Assembly (NCBI RefSeq): GCF_016744255.1 | Contig: NZ_JADGES010000018.1 | Span: 1-41,750, forward strand | Source of the DNA: Maribacter sp. | GTDB lineage: Bacteria; Bacteroidota; Bacteroidia; Flavobacteriales; Flavobacteriaceae | Length of the DNA stretch: 41,750 nt | Direction of reading: 5' to 3' | In this document: positions 17,299 to 25,830 of the stretch, piece by piece | Layout of the letters: each line of letters begins with the position of its first letter | How positions within the stretch are numbered: position 1 is the first letter of the stretch | Translations under genes and position numbers: made by a program | The notes under the pieces: generated by a model | The model's input: only the letters and a program-made list of their open reading frames with translations | Told to the model about the DNA's origin: nothing | Database searches by the model: none

Positions 17299-19323
17299 TT
17301 ATTTCTTCTTTAAAAAACTATAGTTTAAAGAATAGGTTAGCATTTGTTTTTCAAAACTTTCGGGATAGGTAACTTTTACATCTGTAATTTCTCCTGCATC
17401 ATTCGTCATAGGCATAAGAACAGGGTTTACAAAACCACTATAAGGAGCCGATTTAAATTGGCTGTTTCTATCTAGAACTTCAGCATGTAATTTTTGGTCT
17501 ACTTTTACACCGTATCCCTCCACTAAGTCCTGAGCAGCTTTAAAATCTCCTTCTGATTTAATACGTTGTGCCTCTTTTAAAAGAGCGGCAAAGATATTCC
17601 TCAATTTAGCATAATCATTAATGTTATAGAATGTTTTCCCTTCTCTTGTTACTTTTTCTATCACATTATCTTTCTTCCCTTTTTCAAAAGCCCAAGCAGA
17701 AACCCATTGTCTATTTACCATATGGTCTTCTTCTATATCATTCCCTAATTCTATACGAACCAACTGCGTCATTAAGCCATTTCTAATATAACCATCATAA
17801 GCAGCCTTACCAATTTTCTCCCAATCGCTAACTAAACCTAATTCTTGTAATTTAGGATCCATTAAATAATATAAACCCACTAAATCTGCCCTACCTTCTT
17901 CCATGGTAGATGCGTAATTTTTAAGTGTTTCTTTAGGTTGCCCAATACCTTTATTTATTTGCCCAGATGCATGGCCTATTACTTCGTGTAAAGCAGTGTG
18001 TAATTTATCTGCAAGCTTCCCATATTCTTCTTCTAAAGCAATTTCTTCATTATCATTCGCAAATTCTTTTAATCTGCCACTACCACCAGCGTTATTATAA
18101 GCTCCAATAATGTTGCCCAAAGAAACAGACTTACTTCCGTGCTCTTGTCGTATCCAATTATTGTTAGGTAAATTAACACCAATAGGGGTACTTGGAGAAG
18201 CATCACCAGATTCCCCAGCAACATTTACAGTTTTATAAGAAACCCCAACAACGTTATCTTTTTTATGACTCTCTATTAAAGGAGAATTATCTTCAAACCA
18301 TTGTGCATTTTTAGAAAGCACAGCCATTTGTTTAGACATTTCAAAATCTTTAATTTGTATAATACTTTCATACGACCCTCTATATCCTTTTGGATCGTTA
18401 TATACTTCTATAAAACCATTAATCCAATCTATATTTCCTTTTGTGGAAGTAACCCATGCAATACAATACTTATCCCATACATTTAAATCTCCAGTTTTAT
18501 AATATTCTATTAATAGAGAGAATGCATTTGCTTGTTTTTCATTTTCTGCAACAGTTTTGGCTTTTTCTAACCAACCAATTACAGCATCAATAGCAGTACC
18601 ATATAAACCACCTGATTTCCAAAATTTCTCCACTACTTTACCATTTTCTCTAACCAAAGTAGAATTTAAACCTGCCTCAATAGGCATTCCTTCTGGACCT
18701 TTATCTGCTGTTTTATAAAAAGCTTCTACGTCTGCATCCGTTATAGAAGATCCATAAAAATTAATGGCAGAAGAAGCTATATTATCTACACCTTTCTTCT
18801 TATTTACTTTTTTTACATCTTCATCATTAAAAATAACTCCCACTACATTTTCACTTAAAGTTGTATTCGTATCCTTTAATAACTGCTCTAAATACCCTTT
18901 ACCAAACCTTGGTTTTATTTTGTCATTGGAATAATGATGGTGTATACCATTAGAGAACCACACTCTTTTTAAATATTCCTCAAAAGAATGCCAATCCCCA
19001 GAGTTTTTATCTCCGCTAAAAGAGGTATAAATATTCTCTAAAGCCGTTCTAACTTCTAAATTATGACGGTAATTTTGATCCCAAATAATATCTCTACCAG
19101 AGAGCCCTGCTTGTGTTAGGTAATAAACCAATTTCTTTTCCTTTAAGGTAAGCTCTTCAAAACCTGGTATTTGGTAATTTAAAACCTTAATATCGGCAAA
19201 TTCATCCACCACATACTCAAAGGTTTCTTTTTTGTTCAAAGGTTTACTTTCTTTTACCTTTTCTTGGCAAGACCAAAGAAGGCTTATCACTAAAATTCCT
19301 CCAATTAAATTTGTTATCTTCAT
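17299..19323 (-). CDS. M49-family (dipeptidyl peptidase III-like) zinc peptidase lipoprotein
   Basis: This 674-residue lipoprotein (lipobox LWSC, Cys19) belongs to the DPP III/M49 family. The zinc site HEVIGH is at residues 446-451, and EEGRAD at 475-480 supplies the third ligand. The spacing of about 24 residues is short compared with eukaryotic DPP III, but is as I recall for the Bacteroides enzyme of nearly the same length. M49 enzymes remove dipeptides from oligopeptide N-termini. Homologues in flavobacteria are often labelled 'dihydrofolate reductase' in databases, for which I see no support. It is transcribed alone towards the fad operon. Periplasmic or outer-membrane peptide degradation is the likely role. 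Confidence 0.85.
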   Translation of the reverse strand: MKITNLIGGILVISLLWSCQEKVKESKPLNKKETFEYVVDEFADIKVLNYQIPGFEELTLKEKKLVYYLTQAGLSGRDIIWDQNYRHNLEVRTALENIYTSFSGDKNSGDWHSFEEYLKRVWFSNGIHHHYSNDKIKPRFGKGYLEQLLKDTNTTLSENVVGVIFNDEDVKKVNKKKGVDNIASSAINFYGSSITDADVEAFYKTADKGPEGMPIEAGLNSTLVRENGKVVEKFWKSGGLYGTAIDAVIGWLEKAKTVAENEKQANAFSLLIEYYKTGDLNVWDKYCIAWVTSTKGNIDWINGFIEVYNDPKGYRGSYESIIQIKDFEMSKQMAVLSKNAQWFEDNSPLIESHKKDNVVGVSYKTVNVAGESGDASPSTPIGVNLPNNNWIRQEHGSKSVSLGNIIGAYNNAGGSGRLKEFANDNEEIALEEEYGKLADKLHTALHEVIGHASGQINKGIGQPKETLKNYASTMEEGRADLVGLYYLMDPKLQELGLVSDWEKIGKAAYDGYIRNGLMTQLVRIELGNDIEEDHMVNRQWVSAWAFEKGKKDNVIEKVTREGKTFYNINDYAKLRNIFAALLKEAQRIKSEGDFKAAQDLVEGYGVKVDQKLHAEVLDRNSQFKSAPYSGFVNPVLMPMTNDAGEITDVKVTYPESFEKQMLTYSLNYSFLKKK

Positions 19324-19464
19324 TATGCTATATCTTACTATTCGTAGGTATAAAATTAATAAAAGATAGCGTAAATGCTATAAAGATTCTCTATTGATTT
19401 ATTCTAAATTAAGGATACTTTTTACAAGTGAAATGTATGTTTGTATTGCTTCCCTTTTTACAGA

Positions 19465-19500
19465 AAAACCCCTTCCAAAACTAGTTTTGGAAGGGGTTTT
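19465..19500 (-). terminator. Perfect 36-bp palindromic terminator of the GH15 gene
   Basis: Positions 19465-19482 and 19483-19500 are exact reverse complements (core CCCCTTCCAAAACTAG). On the minus strand the hairpin is followed by TTTTT, 62 bases after the GH15 stop, so it terminates that gene. The rest of 19324-19561 shows no credible gene. Confidence 0.8.
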
Positions 19501-19561
19501 AATAATAAACTCTTATGTCTATTCTAAAAAAAACTATGTGTTTTATCAGATTCAATACAGA

Positions 19562-21361
19562 CTATTGTATATTCTCTAAAATCTTTTGCTCATCATTCTT
19601 TTTAGAGAAAAGAATAGCACATTCTATCATAGCCAAATGAGAATACGCCTGCGGAAAATTCCCTAGGAGTCTCTTTGTTTTAAAATCTATATCCTCACTG
19701 AATAACCCTAAATGGTTACTATAACCAAGTAATTTATTAAATAAATCTAAAGCCTTTTCTTCTTCTCCTATTTTAAATAAACTGTTTATAAACCAAAAAG
19801 TACATATCGTAAAGGAAGAAGATGGTAATCCAAAATCGTCTTCATTTTTATACCTATATAGTAAGCCATCATTACTAAGTTCTTTTTCAATAGCTTTTAC
19901 TGTACTTACAAATTTAGGGTCTTTTGCTTCTATAAACCCATAAGATTCCATAAGTAAAACACTAGCATCTAAATCTTTAGCTCCATACGATTGCACAAAA
20001 GATTTCACTTCTGGATTCCAAGCATTCTTATGAATGTCTTCTCTAATTTCTTTTTCTAAAAGCCTCCATTGCTTAACTTTACCTGTTTTACCAAAGATTC
20101 CTGCGATTTTTATAGCACGATCTATAGCTACCCAACATAGTACTTTAGAAAATGTAAAATGCCTGTCTTCCGCTCTAAACTCCCAAATACCTTTATCGGC
20201 TTCTTTCCAGTGTTTATTTACAATCCAAACAATCCCCTTGGTAATACCCCAGAGTTCTTCTCCGTTTTCTAGATTAGTACCAAACTTTACTAATTGCTCA
20301 TAAATAACATCCATAAGAATGCCATAAATATCATTCTGAGTTTGTTTGTACGCTGCATTACCAACACGAACAGGCTTAGAACCTTTGTAACCATCTAAAT
20401 GATCCAAGGTTTCTTCGGTAAGCTTCTTTTGCTTATTAATACCGTACATTATCTGTAGTTTTTCATTCTTATCTGGCATTAAATCAATAATAAACTGTAG
20501 ATATCTTTTGGCAGAATTTTTATGTCCCAATTCAGAAACTACCTTTATTACCATAGAAGCATCGCGAATCCAACAGAAACGATAATCCCAATTCCGAACC
20601 TCTCCTATTGTTTCTGGTAAAGAAGTGGTTACCGCAGCTAAAACAGCCCCTGTCTTATCGTAAGTTAACATCTTTAACGTAAGAGCACTACGTATTATTT
20701 GTGCATTAAATTTACTGTAAGTAGGCGTACGATCTACCCAATTTAACCAATAAATCTTAGTCCGCTCTAAATCTAAATATACCTTATGTAAATCTGGTAC
20801 GAAGAGTTTTTCATTATAGGATATTAAAAAATAACCATCTCTTTTAAGCAATATTTCTTCTCCATTTAAAACCTCTTCTTTATCAAAAGAAGTATACATA
20901 AATAAAGTATCGAACTGTTCTTGGTTTGTAAGACTTACTATAAAATCATCCTTTACATATGAATTTGTTATCCCTTTAGCATATTCCAATTTAGGGTCAT
21001 ACTTTATCGAAAATACTGGTCTTCCAAACTTATGTTTTAAATATCTAACTACTTCAGGTGGTGCATGGTAATCTTCTTTGTTTTTATAGTACCTTGGCAT
21101 AAAATCATGTACTTCAAAAGCGTCTTCTCCATTATTATAAGTGGTTATTAATATGCAAGTCTGTGGCTCGTAACTCTGAGAAATAGAGTATGATGAATCT
21201 ACTAAAATTTCGAAGCTCCCTCCTTTTTCTTCGTCTAGTATTTTTGCGAATACTGAGGAAGAATCAAATTCAGGAAGACAACACCAATCTAATGAACCTG
21301 TGTTCGAAATTATAGCCGCGCTTCTACAATTTCCAATTATTCCGTAATTTAAGTTGTCCAT
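19562..21361 (-). CDS. Glycoside hydrolase family 15 protein (trehalase/glucoamylase-like)
   Basis: This 599-residue cytoplasmic GH15 protein has no signal peptide. The N-terminal beta-sandwich begins YGIIGNCRSAAIISNTGSLD with DWCCLPEFDS, typical of bacterial GH15. The (alpha/alpha)6 catalytic domain starts with RNWDYRFCWIRDAS at about residue 255. GH15 includes glucoamylases, glucodextranases and the mycobacterial-type trehalases. Its position head-to-head with a trehalose-6-phosphate synthase/phosphatase makes trehalose the likely substrate, giving a synthesis/breakdown pair controlled from one intergenic region. Specificity is inferred from context, not from residues. A hairpin terminator lies downstream. 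Confidence 0.88.
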   Translation of the reverse strand: MDNLNYGIIGNCRSAAIISNTGSLDWCCLPEFDSSSVFAKILDEEKGGSFEILVDSSYSISQSYEPQTCILITTYNNGEDAFEVHDFMPRYYKNKEDYHAPPEVVRYLKHKFGRPVFSIKYDPKLEYAKGITNSYVKDDFIVSLTNQEQFDTLFMYTSFDKEEVLNGEEILLKRDGYFLISYNEKLFVPDLHKVYLDLERTKIYWLNWVDRTPTYSKFNAQIIRSALTLKMLTYDKTGAVLAAVTTSLPETIGEVRNWDYRFCWIRDASMVIKVVSELGHKNSAKRYLQFIIDLMPDKNEKLQIMYGINKQKKLTEETLDHLDGYKGSKPVRVGNAAYKQTQNDIYGILMDVIYEQLVKFGTNLENGEELWGITKGIVWIVNKHWKEADKGIWEFRAEDRHFTFSKVLCWVAIDRAIKIAGIFGKTGKVKQWRLLEKEIREDIHKNAWNPEVKSFVQSYGAKDLDASVLLMESYGFIEAKDPKFVSTVKAIEKELSNDGLLYRYKNEDDFGLPSSSFTICTFWFINSLFKIGEEEKALDLFNKLLGYSNHLGLFSEDIDFKTKRLLGNFPQAYSHLAMIECAILFSKKNDEQKILENIQ

Positions 21362-21384
21362 AATTTCTTATTAAAGTAATTTTG
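21354..21384 (+). promoter_or_regulatory. Promoter for the trehalose synthase gene
   Basis: TTG (21354-21356), a 20-base spacer, then TAATTTTG (21377-21384) fits the Bacteroidota promoter pattern well. It overlaps the first codons of the divergent GH15 gene and predicts a ~65-base leader before the ATG at 21458. Confidence 0.5.
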
Positions 21385-21403
21385 AGAGCCCTAGATACTC
21401 TAG

Positions 21404-21421
21404 TACAATATCGTAATTGTA
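21404..21421. promoter_or_regulatory. Dyad TACAAT-N6-ATTGTA in the GH15/otsAB leader
   Basis: Exact 6-bp arms lie around ATCGTA, in the 96-bp region between the divergent trehalose genes and just downstream of the predicted otsAB start. It may be an operator or a leader element; weak evidence. Confidence 0.3.
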
Positions 21422-21457
21422 GGAAAAATATTATAAATTTCCGATAAAATTTGCTTC

Positions 21458-23665
21458 ATGAGTAAAACTATAATAATTTCTAATAGACTACCAGTGCAAT
21501 TACAAATTTCTGAAGGAGGCATTGTTGCCACCCCTAGTGTTGGAGGTCTCGCCACAGGAATGAAATCGATACACAACAGCGGGGAAAGCCTATGGATAGG
21601 ATGGTCTGGACTTACGGATGAAGAAACACCAGCACAATTAAACAATGCTATTGATGAAGCTTTAGCAGAGCATAATTGCTCTAGAGTAAACCTTTCTCAA
21701 CAAGAAATGGAAGGATATTATTTTGGTTTTAGCAATAGAACCATTTGGCCCCTGTTTCATTATTTTATGGAATATACCGAGTTTGAACTTAGCTTCTGGG
21801 AGTCTTACAAAGCTGTTAATCAAAAATTTGCAGATGCCATTATAGCAAAATCTAACGATGACGATATTATATGGATCCATGATTACCAATTAATGTTGGT
21901 ACCTCAAATGGTGAAAGAAAAAAAACCTAATGCTGCTATTGGTTTCTTTTTACATATTCCTTTTCCTTCCTATGAAATATTTAGAACGCTACCGTGGCGC
22001 GAAGAACTTTTAACTGGGCTTTTAGGTGCCGATTTAATTGGTTTTCATACCTATGACTACGAACGTCATTTTTTAAGTTCTGTACGAAGATTGTTAGGAT
22101 TAGAAGTTAGTTTTAACGATATAAATACAGGTAACAGAATAGTAAAAGTGGACTCTTTCCCTATGGGAATTGATTACAAAAAATTCCACGATGCCGCTAT
22201 TACTCACAATGCTTTAGCTCCAGAAAACCGTTCTATACTACAAAAACGTCTAGACGACCATAAAATATCAGCCCCCGATACCAAATTAATTCTATCGATA
22301 GATCGCTTGGATTATAGTAAAGGGATAGCTAAAAGAATTTCTGCTTTCGAATATTTTCTAAATAAATATCCGGAGTATAAAGAAAAGGTACGCTTGGTGA
22401 TATTAGCCGTTCCGTCTAGATCCAATGTACCTCAATATAAACTACTAAAAAAAGAAATAGACGAATTAGTTGGTCGCTTAAATGGCGAATTATCTACCGT
22501 GAACTGGACTCCCATTTGGTATTTTTATCGTTCTATGCCTTTTAAAAATTTAATCGATTTATATACTTCTAGTGATATTGCTTGGTTAACACCACTTAGG
22601 GATGGAATGAACTTAGTCGCCAAAGAATATATTGCTACAAGAACAGATAAAACAGGAGTTCTTATCTTAAGTGAAATGGCTGGTTCTGCTTATGAAATGA
22701 ATGAAGCATTACTCATTAACCCTAATAATTTTGAGCACCAAGCAGAGACTCTTAAAAAAGCCATTACCATGCCTAAAAAAGAGCAAATGGCACGTAATAT
22801 GTTTTTACAAAAAAGACTGGAACGCTATAATGTAGAAGTATGGGCTAGAGAGTTTATGAACGCTCTTAAGAATCAAATGAAAAATAACGAAGCGTTTGTT
22901 TCTAAAAAAATGGATAATCAAATTCTAAAACATATTATCCAAGATTATAAAAAAGCAAAAAATCGTCTCATCTTTTTAGATTATGATGGCACCCTAGCTG
23001 ATTTTCATGTAGATCCCCAAAAAGCCTCTCCTGACGAAGCACTTTATGAAGTATTGGATAAAATACACAATCAAAAAAACACGACCCTATTTTTAATAAG
23101 TGGTAGAGATAAACAAACTTTTACCAAATGGTTCTTACATAAAAAATATAATATGATTGTGGAACATGGAGTTTGGATCTCTAGAAACGGTGAGGAATTC
23201 TCTATGCTAGAGAAAGTAAAATCGGATTGGATGCATAAAATAAAACCTGTTTTAGAATCTTTTGTGGATCGTACTCCTGGTTCTTTTATTGAAGAAAAAA
23301 ATTACTCTTTAGCTTGGCATTATCGTAATACCGACCCTGATTTTGGAGAAAAACGTGCTACGGAATTGAACACAGTACTGACTAGTTTAACTAGTAATGA
23401 CAGCCTTAGCGTATTAAATGGTAACAAGGTTATGGAAGTTAAAAGCAGTAATGTAAACAAAGGTAGAGCTGCCGTTAGAGTTCTTAGCGAATCTAATTTT
23501 GACTTTATTTTCGCGATGGGAGATGATTGGACAGATGAATATATGTTTGAAGAACTACCAGAAAGCACTATTTCTATAAAAGTAGGAAGACAAAAAACCC
23601 AAGCAAAATATTTTGTAGCAAATACTAAAAAGGTAAGAGAGCTGATACAAAAATTTGTGAAATAA
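21458..23665 (+). CDS. otsAB: Fused trehalose-6-phosphate synthase / trehalose-6-phosphate phosphatase
   Basis: This 735-residue bifunctional enzyme makes trehalose from UDP-glucose and glucose-6-phosphate. Residues ~1-470 are a GT20 synthase: VGGLATGMKSI near the N-terminus, WIHDYQLMLVPQM, FFLHIPFPSYEIFRTLPWR, DRLDYSKGI and LRDGMNLVAKEY, all normal for substrate binding. Residues ~495-735 are a HAD-type phosphatase with nucleophile motif DYDGTLADF, SGRDK and GDDWTDEYMFE. The fusion couples both steps, as in several Bacteroidota and in eukaryotic class II enzymes. Trehalose serves as osmolyte and stress protectant. It is divergent from the GH15 gene, and the second 100-bp repeat begins 65 bases downstream. 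The symbol otsAB denotes the fusion. Confidence 0.95.
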   Translation: MSKTIIISNRLPVQLQISEGGIVATPSVGGLATGMKSIHNSGESLWIGWSGLTDEETPAQLNNAIDEALAEHNCSRVNLSQQEMEGYYFGFSNRTIWPLFHYFMEYTEFELSFWESYKAVNQKFADAIIAKSNDDDIIWIHDYQLMLVPQMVKEKKPNAAIGFFLHIPFPSYEIFRTLPWREELLTGLLGADLIGFHTYDYERHFLSSVRRLLGLEVSFNDINTGNRIVKVDSFPMGIDYKKFHDAAITHNALAPENRSILQKRLDDHKISAPDTKLILSIDRLDYSKGIAKRISAFEYFLNKYPEYKEKVRLVILAVPSRSNVPQYKLLKKEIDELVGRLNGELSTVNWTPIWYFYRSMPFKNLIDLYTSSDIAWLTPLRDGMNLVAKEYIATRTDKTGVLILSEMAGSAYEMNEALLINPNNFEHQAETLKKAITMPKKEQMARNMFLQKRLERYNVEVWAREFMNALKNQMKNNEAFVSKKMDNQILKHIIQDYKKAKNRLIFLDYDGTLADFHVDPQKASPDEALYEVLDKIHNQKNTTLFLISGRDKQTFTKWFLHKKYNMIVEHGVWISRNGEEFSMLEKVKSDWMHKIKPVLESFVDRTPGSFIEEKNYSLAWHYRNTDPDFGEKRATELNTVLTSLTSNDSLSVLNGNKVMEVKSSNVNKGRAAVRVLSESNFDFIFAMGDDWTDEYMFEELPESTISIKVGRQKTQAKYFVANTKKVRELIQKFVK

Positions 23666-23729
23666 CTAGTCTGTTGCCTAAGCACTTAATAAATGTAGCC
23701 GATAAAATTCTAGCTAAATCATTTTGATT

Positions 23730-23829
23730 TTTACTCGATAATCGAGATTTAAATGCTCCGAGGTTTGCCTCGAAATTTTAAGGTTGTTTTCCTACCAATG
23801 CCTCGTGGGATTGCCCCGAGGTAGTTTAC
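23730..23829. repeat. Dispersed 100-bp palindromic repeat, copy B (inverted relative to copy A)
   Basis: The reverse complement of 2075-2174 matches with 10 mismatches and no gaps. This copy is the better preserved. Hairpin 1 is CTCGATAATCGAG (23734-23746). Hairpin 2 is CGAGG-TTTG-CCTCG (23759-23772). Hairpin 3 is CCTCG-T-GGG-ATTG-CCC-CGAGG (23801-23821). It follows otsAB and abuts the truncated transporter pseudogene, as if it sits at or caused the break. Confidence 0.9.
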
Positions 23830-23844
23830 CCAGCTAGCAAGTTG

Positions 23845-24436
23845 CAATTTAAAGAAACAAAGGGTTTATTTAAATTAAACCGTTTTAAAAGGCAGTAATC
23901 GGATATTTTGTCCACATGTAGGAGCTATATGCCTTTTGAACATTTACCCCCTCTAGCCATTAAAACCTACAACCAAATAAACTCCAATTCTTTTTCTATT
24001 TCGTTAACAACGAGAATAGTAATTGCTTTTGGAGGGTTTTCGTGTATTCATAGTGGCATAATATCCCAAACGTTTTAGAAGCTACAAAGTAACCCTAACG
24101 GCTTTACTAATTTCCTGTCATTTTCACTTGGTTTCCCCTTATTATTTCAACTTTCTACTTCCTTCATTTATAATAAGTTGGTGCATTTGGAGTATGGCCG
24201 TAACTACATATTCCCTACCGTTTTCTAACGTAGTGGCTCAAGCAGTCCCACAAAACTAAAAGCAACAAGCTTAACCATTACAAATTGTATAGGTTTTAGT
24301 ATACTGAGTATTGAGTTACTCTCTTTTTTATCTACCATAATACTTCCTAAATTATTTATATCTGCTATTAGCTATGGGGTCTGTAATAGGTGTTATTGGT
24401 TTTACAAAAAAACCGCCTACCGTTTTCTTTAATTAA
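23845..24436 (+). pseudogene. Decayed C-terminal half of an MFS transporter
   Basis: No intact frame exists, but joining frames recovers about 190 residues of a major facilitator C-terminal half: VIGYFVHM-ELYAF-TFTPL, ISLTTRIVIAFGGFS, RFRSYKVTLTALLIS, IWSMAVTTYSLPFSNVV, TSLTITNCIGF, and LLAMGSVIGVIGFTKKP. Two expected Trp codons in the HMWELYAFW-like motif have become TAG (23919-23921) and TGA (23937-23939). Frameshifts are needed near 23889, 23950, 24070, 24257 and 24363, and TAA codons lie at 23886 and 24257. The N-terminal half is missing; the remnant begins in the central loop (KETKGLFKLNRFK), right beside repeat copy B. The substrate is unknown, but its place after trehalose genes would suit a sugar transporter. 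Confidence 0.82.
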
Positions 24437-24443
24437 ATTAATT

Positions 24444-24460
24444 TAAGATACCGTATCTTA
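24444..24460. promoter_or_regulatory. 17-bp palindrome before the M28 peptidase gene
   Basis: TAAGATAC-C-GTATCTTA has perfect 8-bp arms and ends 24 bases before the ATG at 24485. It overlaps a possible weak -7 box (TATCTTAG, 24455-24462), so it could be an operator for the peptidase/mod run of genes. Confidence 0.4.
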
Positions 24461-24484
24461 GAAAAGTCTAATTAAAACAACGCT

Positions 24485-25816
24485 ATGAGATTACTAATTT
24501 TATTAGGACTATTCGTCTTATCTAACACTTGTCTAGCTCAAAAAGAAGCAGATATTTATGCTATTGTTAATTCCGTTTCTGCGGAAAGAATTAAAAATGA
24601 TGTTACCACTCTTGCTAATTTTGGCACAAGACATACCTTAAGCGATACCATATCAAAAACCAGAGGTATTGGCGCTGCCAGAAGATGGATTAAAAAGGAG
24701 TTCCAAAAAACAGGGGAAGATTGTAATAACTGCTTGGAAGTAACCTACCAAAAAAACTTGGTGAAAAAGGGTGAAAACGATAGGATTACAAAAGACGTTT
24801 GGGTGGTGAATGTTTTGGCCATTCAAAAAGGAACAAAATACCCCAATCGCTATATTATTATGAGTGGCGATATAGATTCTAGAGTCAGCGACCCCAACAA
24901 TTACACCTCTGATTCTCCTGGAGCCAATGATAATGCTTCTGGTATGGCGGGTACTTTAGAGGCCGCTAGGGTATTATCTAAATATAGTTTTGAGAATAGT
25001 ATTATTTATGTTGGTTTATCTGGAGAAGAACAGGGCCTTTTCGGAGGCAAGGGTTTGGCTGCGCATGCAAAAGAAAAAGGCTGGGAAATTATTGGCATAT
25101 TAAATAATGATATGATTGGTAATATTACAGGAGTAAATGGAGTGATTAGTAATCGTGATTTTAGAATATTCTCTGAACCTGTTCCTCCTACCGAAACAGA
25201 AAAAGAAAGAAAAGCACGTAGGTTTTATGGTGGCGAAGTAGATGGTATTTCTAGACAATTGGCACGTTATGTTTATAAAACCACCAAAAAATATATGCCA
25301 GAAATGAATCCCATGCTAATTTATAGACTAGATCGTTTTGGTCGTGGTGGCCATCATAGACCTTTTAATGATGCTGGTTTTGCTGGAATTCGTATTATGG
25401 AAGCCCATGAAAACTATACCCAACAACACCAAGATATTAGAACAGAAAATGGCATTGCTTACGGAGATGTTGTAAGCCATGTAAATTTTGAATACAACAA
25501 AAAACTTACAGCTGTAAATGCCATTAGTTTAGCATCTATCGCATGGGCTCCTCCTGCCCCCAAAAAAGTAGAAATTGGTGGTATTGTAGAACCCGCAGCT
25601 AAATTTAAATGGAGTAAAGTAGATGGTGCCGTAGGGTATAAAATTTATTGGAGAGACACTACTTCACCTACTTGGGATTATAGCAAACCTGTAGGCAATG
25701 TACTACAATACACTTTAAATGGTATTGTTATTGATAATTATTTCTTTGGCATAGCATCTATAGGTGCAAACGGTCAAGAAAGTTTTATTACCTTTCCAAA
25801 TGCTATTTTTAGATAA
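24485..25816 (+). CDS. Secreted M28-family zinc aminopeptidase with C-terminal fibronectin-like domain
   Basis: This 443-residue exported protein has a signal peptide of about 19 residues ending in CLAQ. The M28 catalytic domain shows GANDNASG (bridging Asp), SGEEQGLFG (catalytic and ligand Glu) and NNDMIGN (ligand Asp). HENYTQQHQD near residues 314-323 supplies the last His. At the first ligand position the usual HxD reads SGDIDSR, with Asp in place of His. From about residue 345 a fibronectin type III-like domain follows (FKWSKVDGAVGYKIYWRD). It likely cleaves N-terminal residues from peptides in the periplasm or outside. No T9SS tail is present. The M1 gene follows after 14 bases, indicating co-transcription. 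Confidence 0.88.
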   Translation: MRLLILLGLFVLSNTCLAQKEADIYAIVNSVSAERIKNDVTTLANFGTRHTLSDTISKTRGIGAARRWIKKEFQKTGEDCNNCLEVTYQKNLVKKGENDRITKDVWVVNVLAIQKGTKYPNRYIIMSGDIDSRVSDPNNYTSDSPGANDNASGMAGTLEAARVLSKYSFENSIIYVGLSGEEQGLFGGKGLAAHAKEKGWEIIGILNNDMIGNITGVNGVISNRDFRIFSEPVPPTETEKERKARRFYGGEVDGISRQLARYVYKTTKKYMPEMNPMLIYRLDRFGRGGHHRPFNDAGFAGIRIMEAHENYTQQHQDIRTENGIAYGDVVSHVNFEYNKKLTAVNAISLASIAWAPPAPKKVEIGGIVEPAAKFKWSKVDGAVGYKIYWRDTTSPTWDYSKPVGNVLQYTLNGIVIDNYFFGIASIGANGQESFITFPNAIFR

Positions 25817-25830
25817 CAAATTTTTATAAA

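Noticed and set aside
17299-19323. Dihydrofolate reductase
   Set aside because: That label is common in databases for this family, but the sequence shows an HExxGH zinc site, a lipobox and twice the length of any DHFR.
19394-19579. 61-residue open frame on the plus strand between M49 and GH15 genes
   Set aside because: It runs through the perfect terminator palindrome and the end of GH15, and shows no domain.
23666-24484. Long non-coding RNA or riboswitch in the 0.8-kb gap
   Set aside because: The gap is explained by the 100-bp repeat and a frameshifted MFS pseudogene. I saw no riboswitch core.
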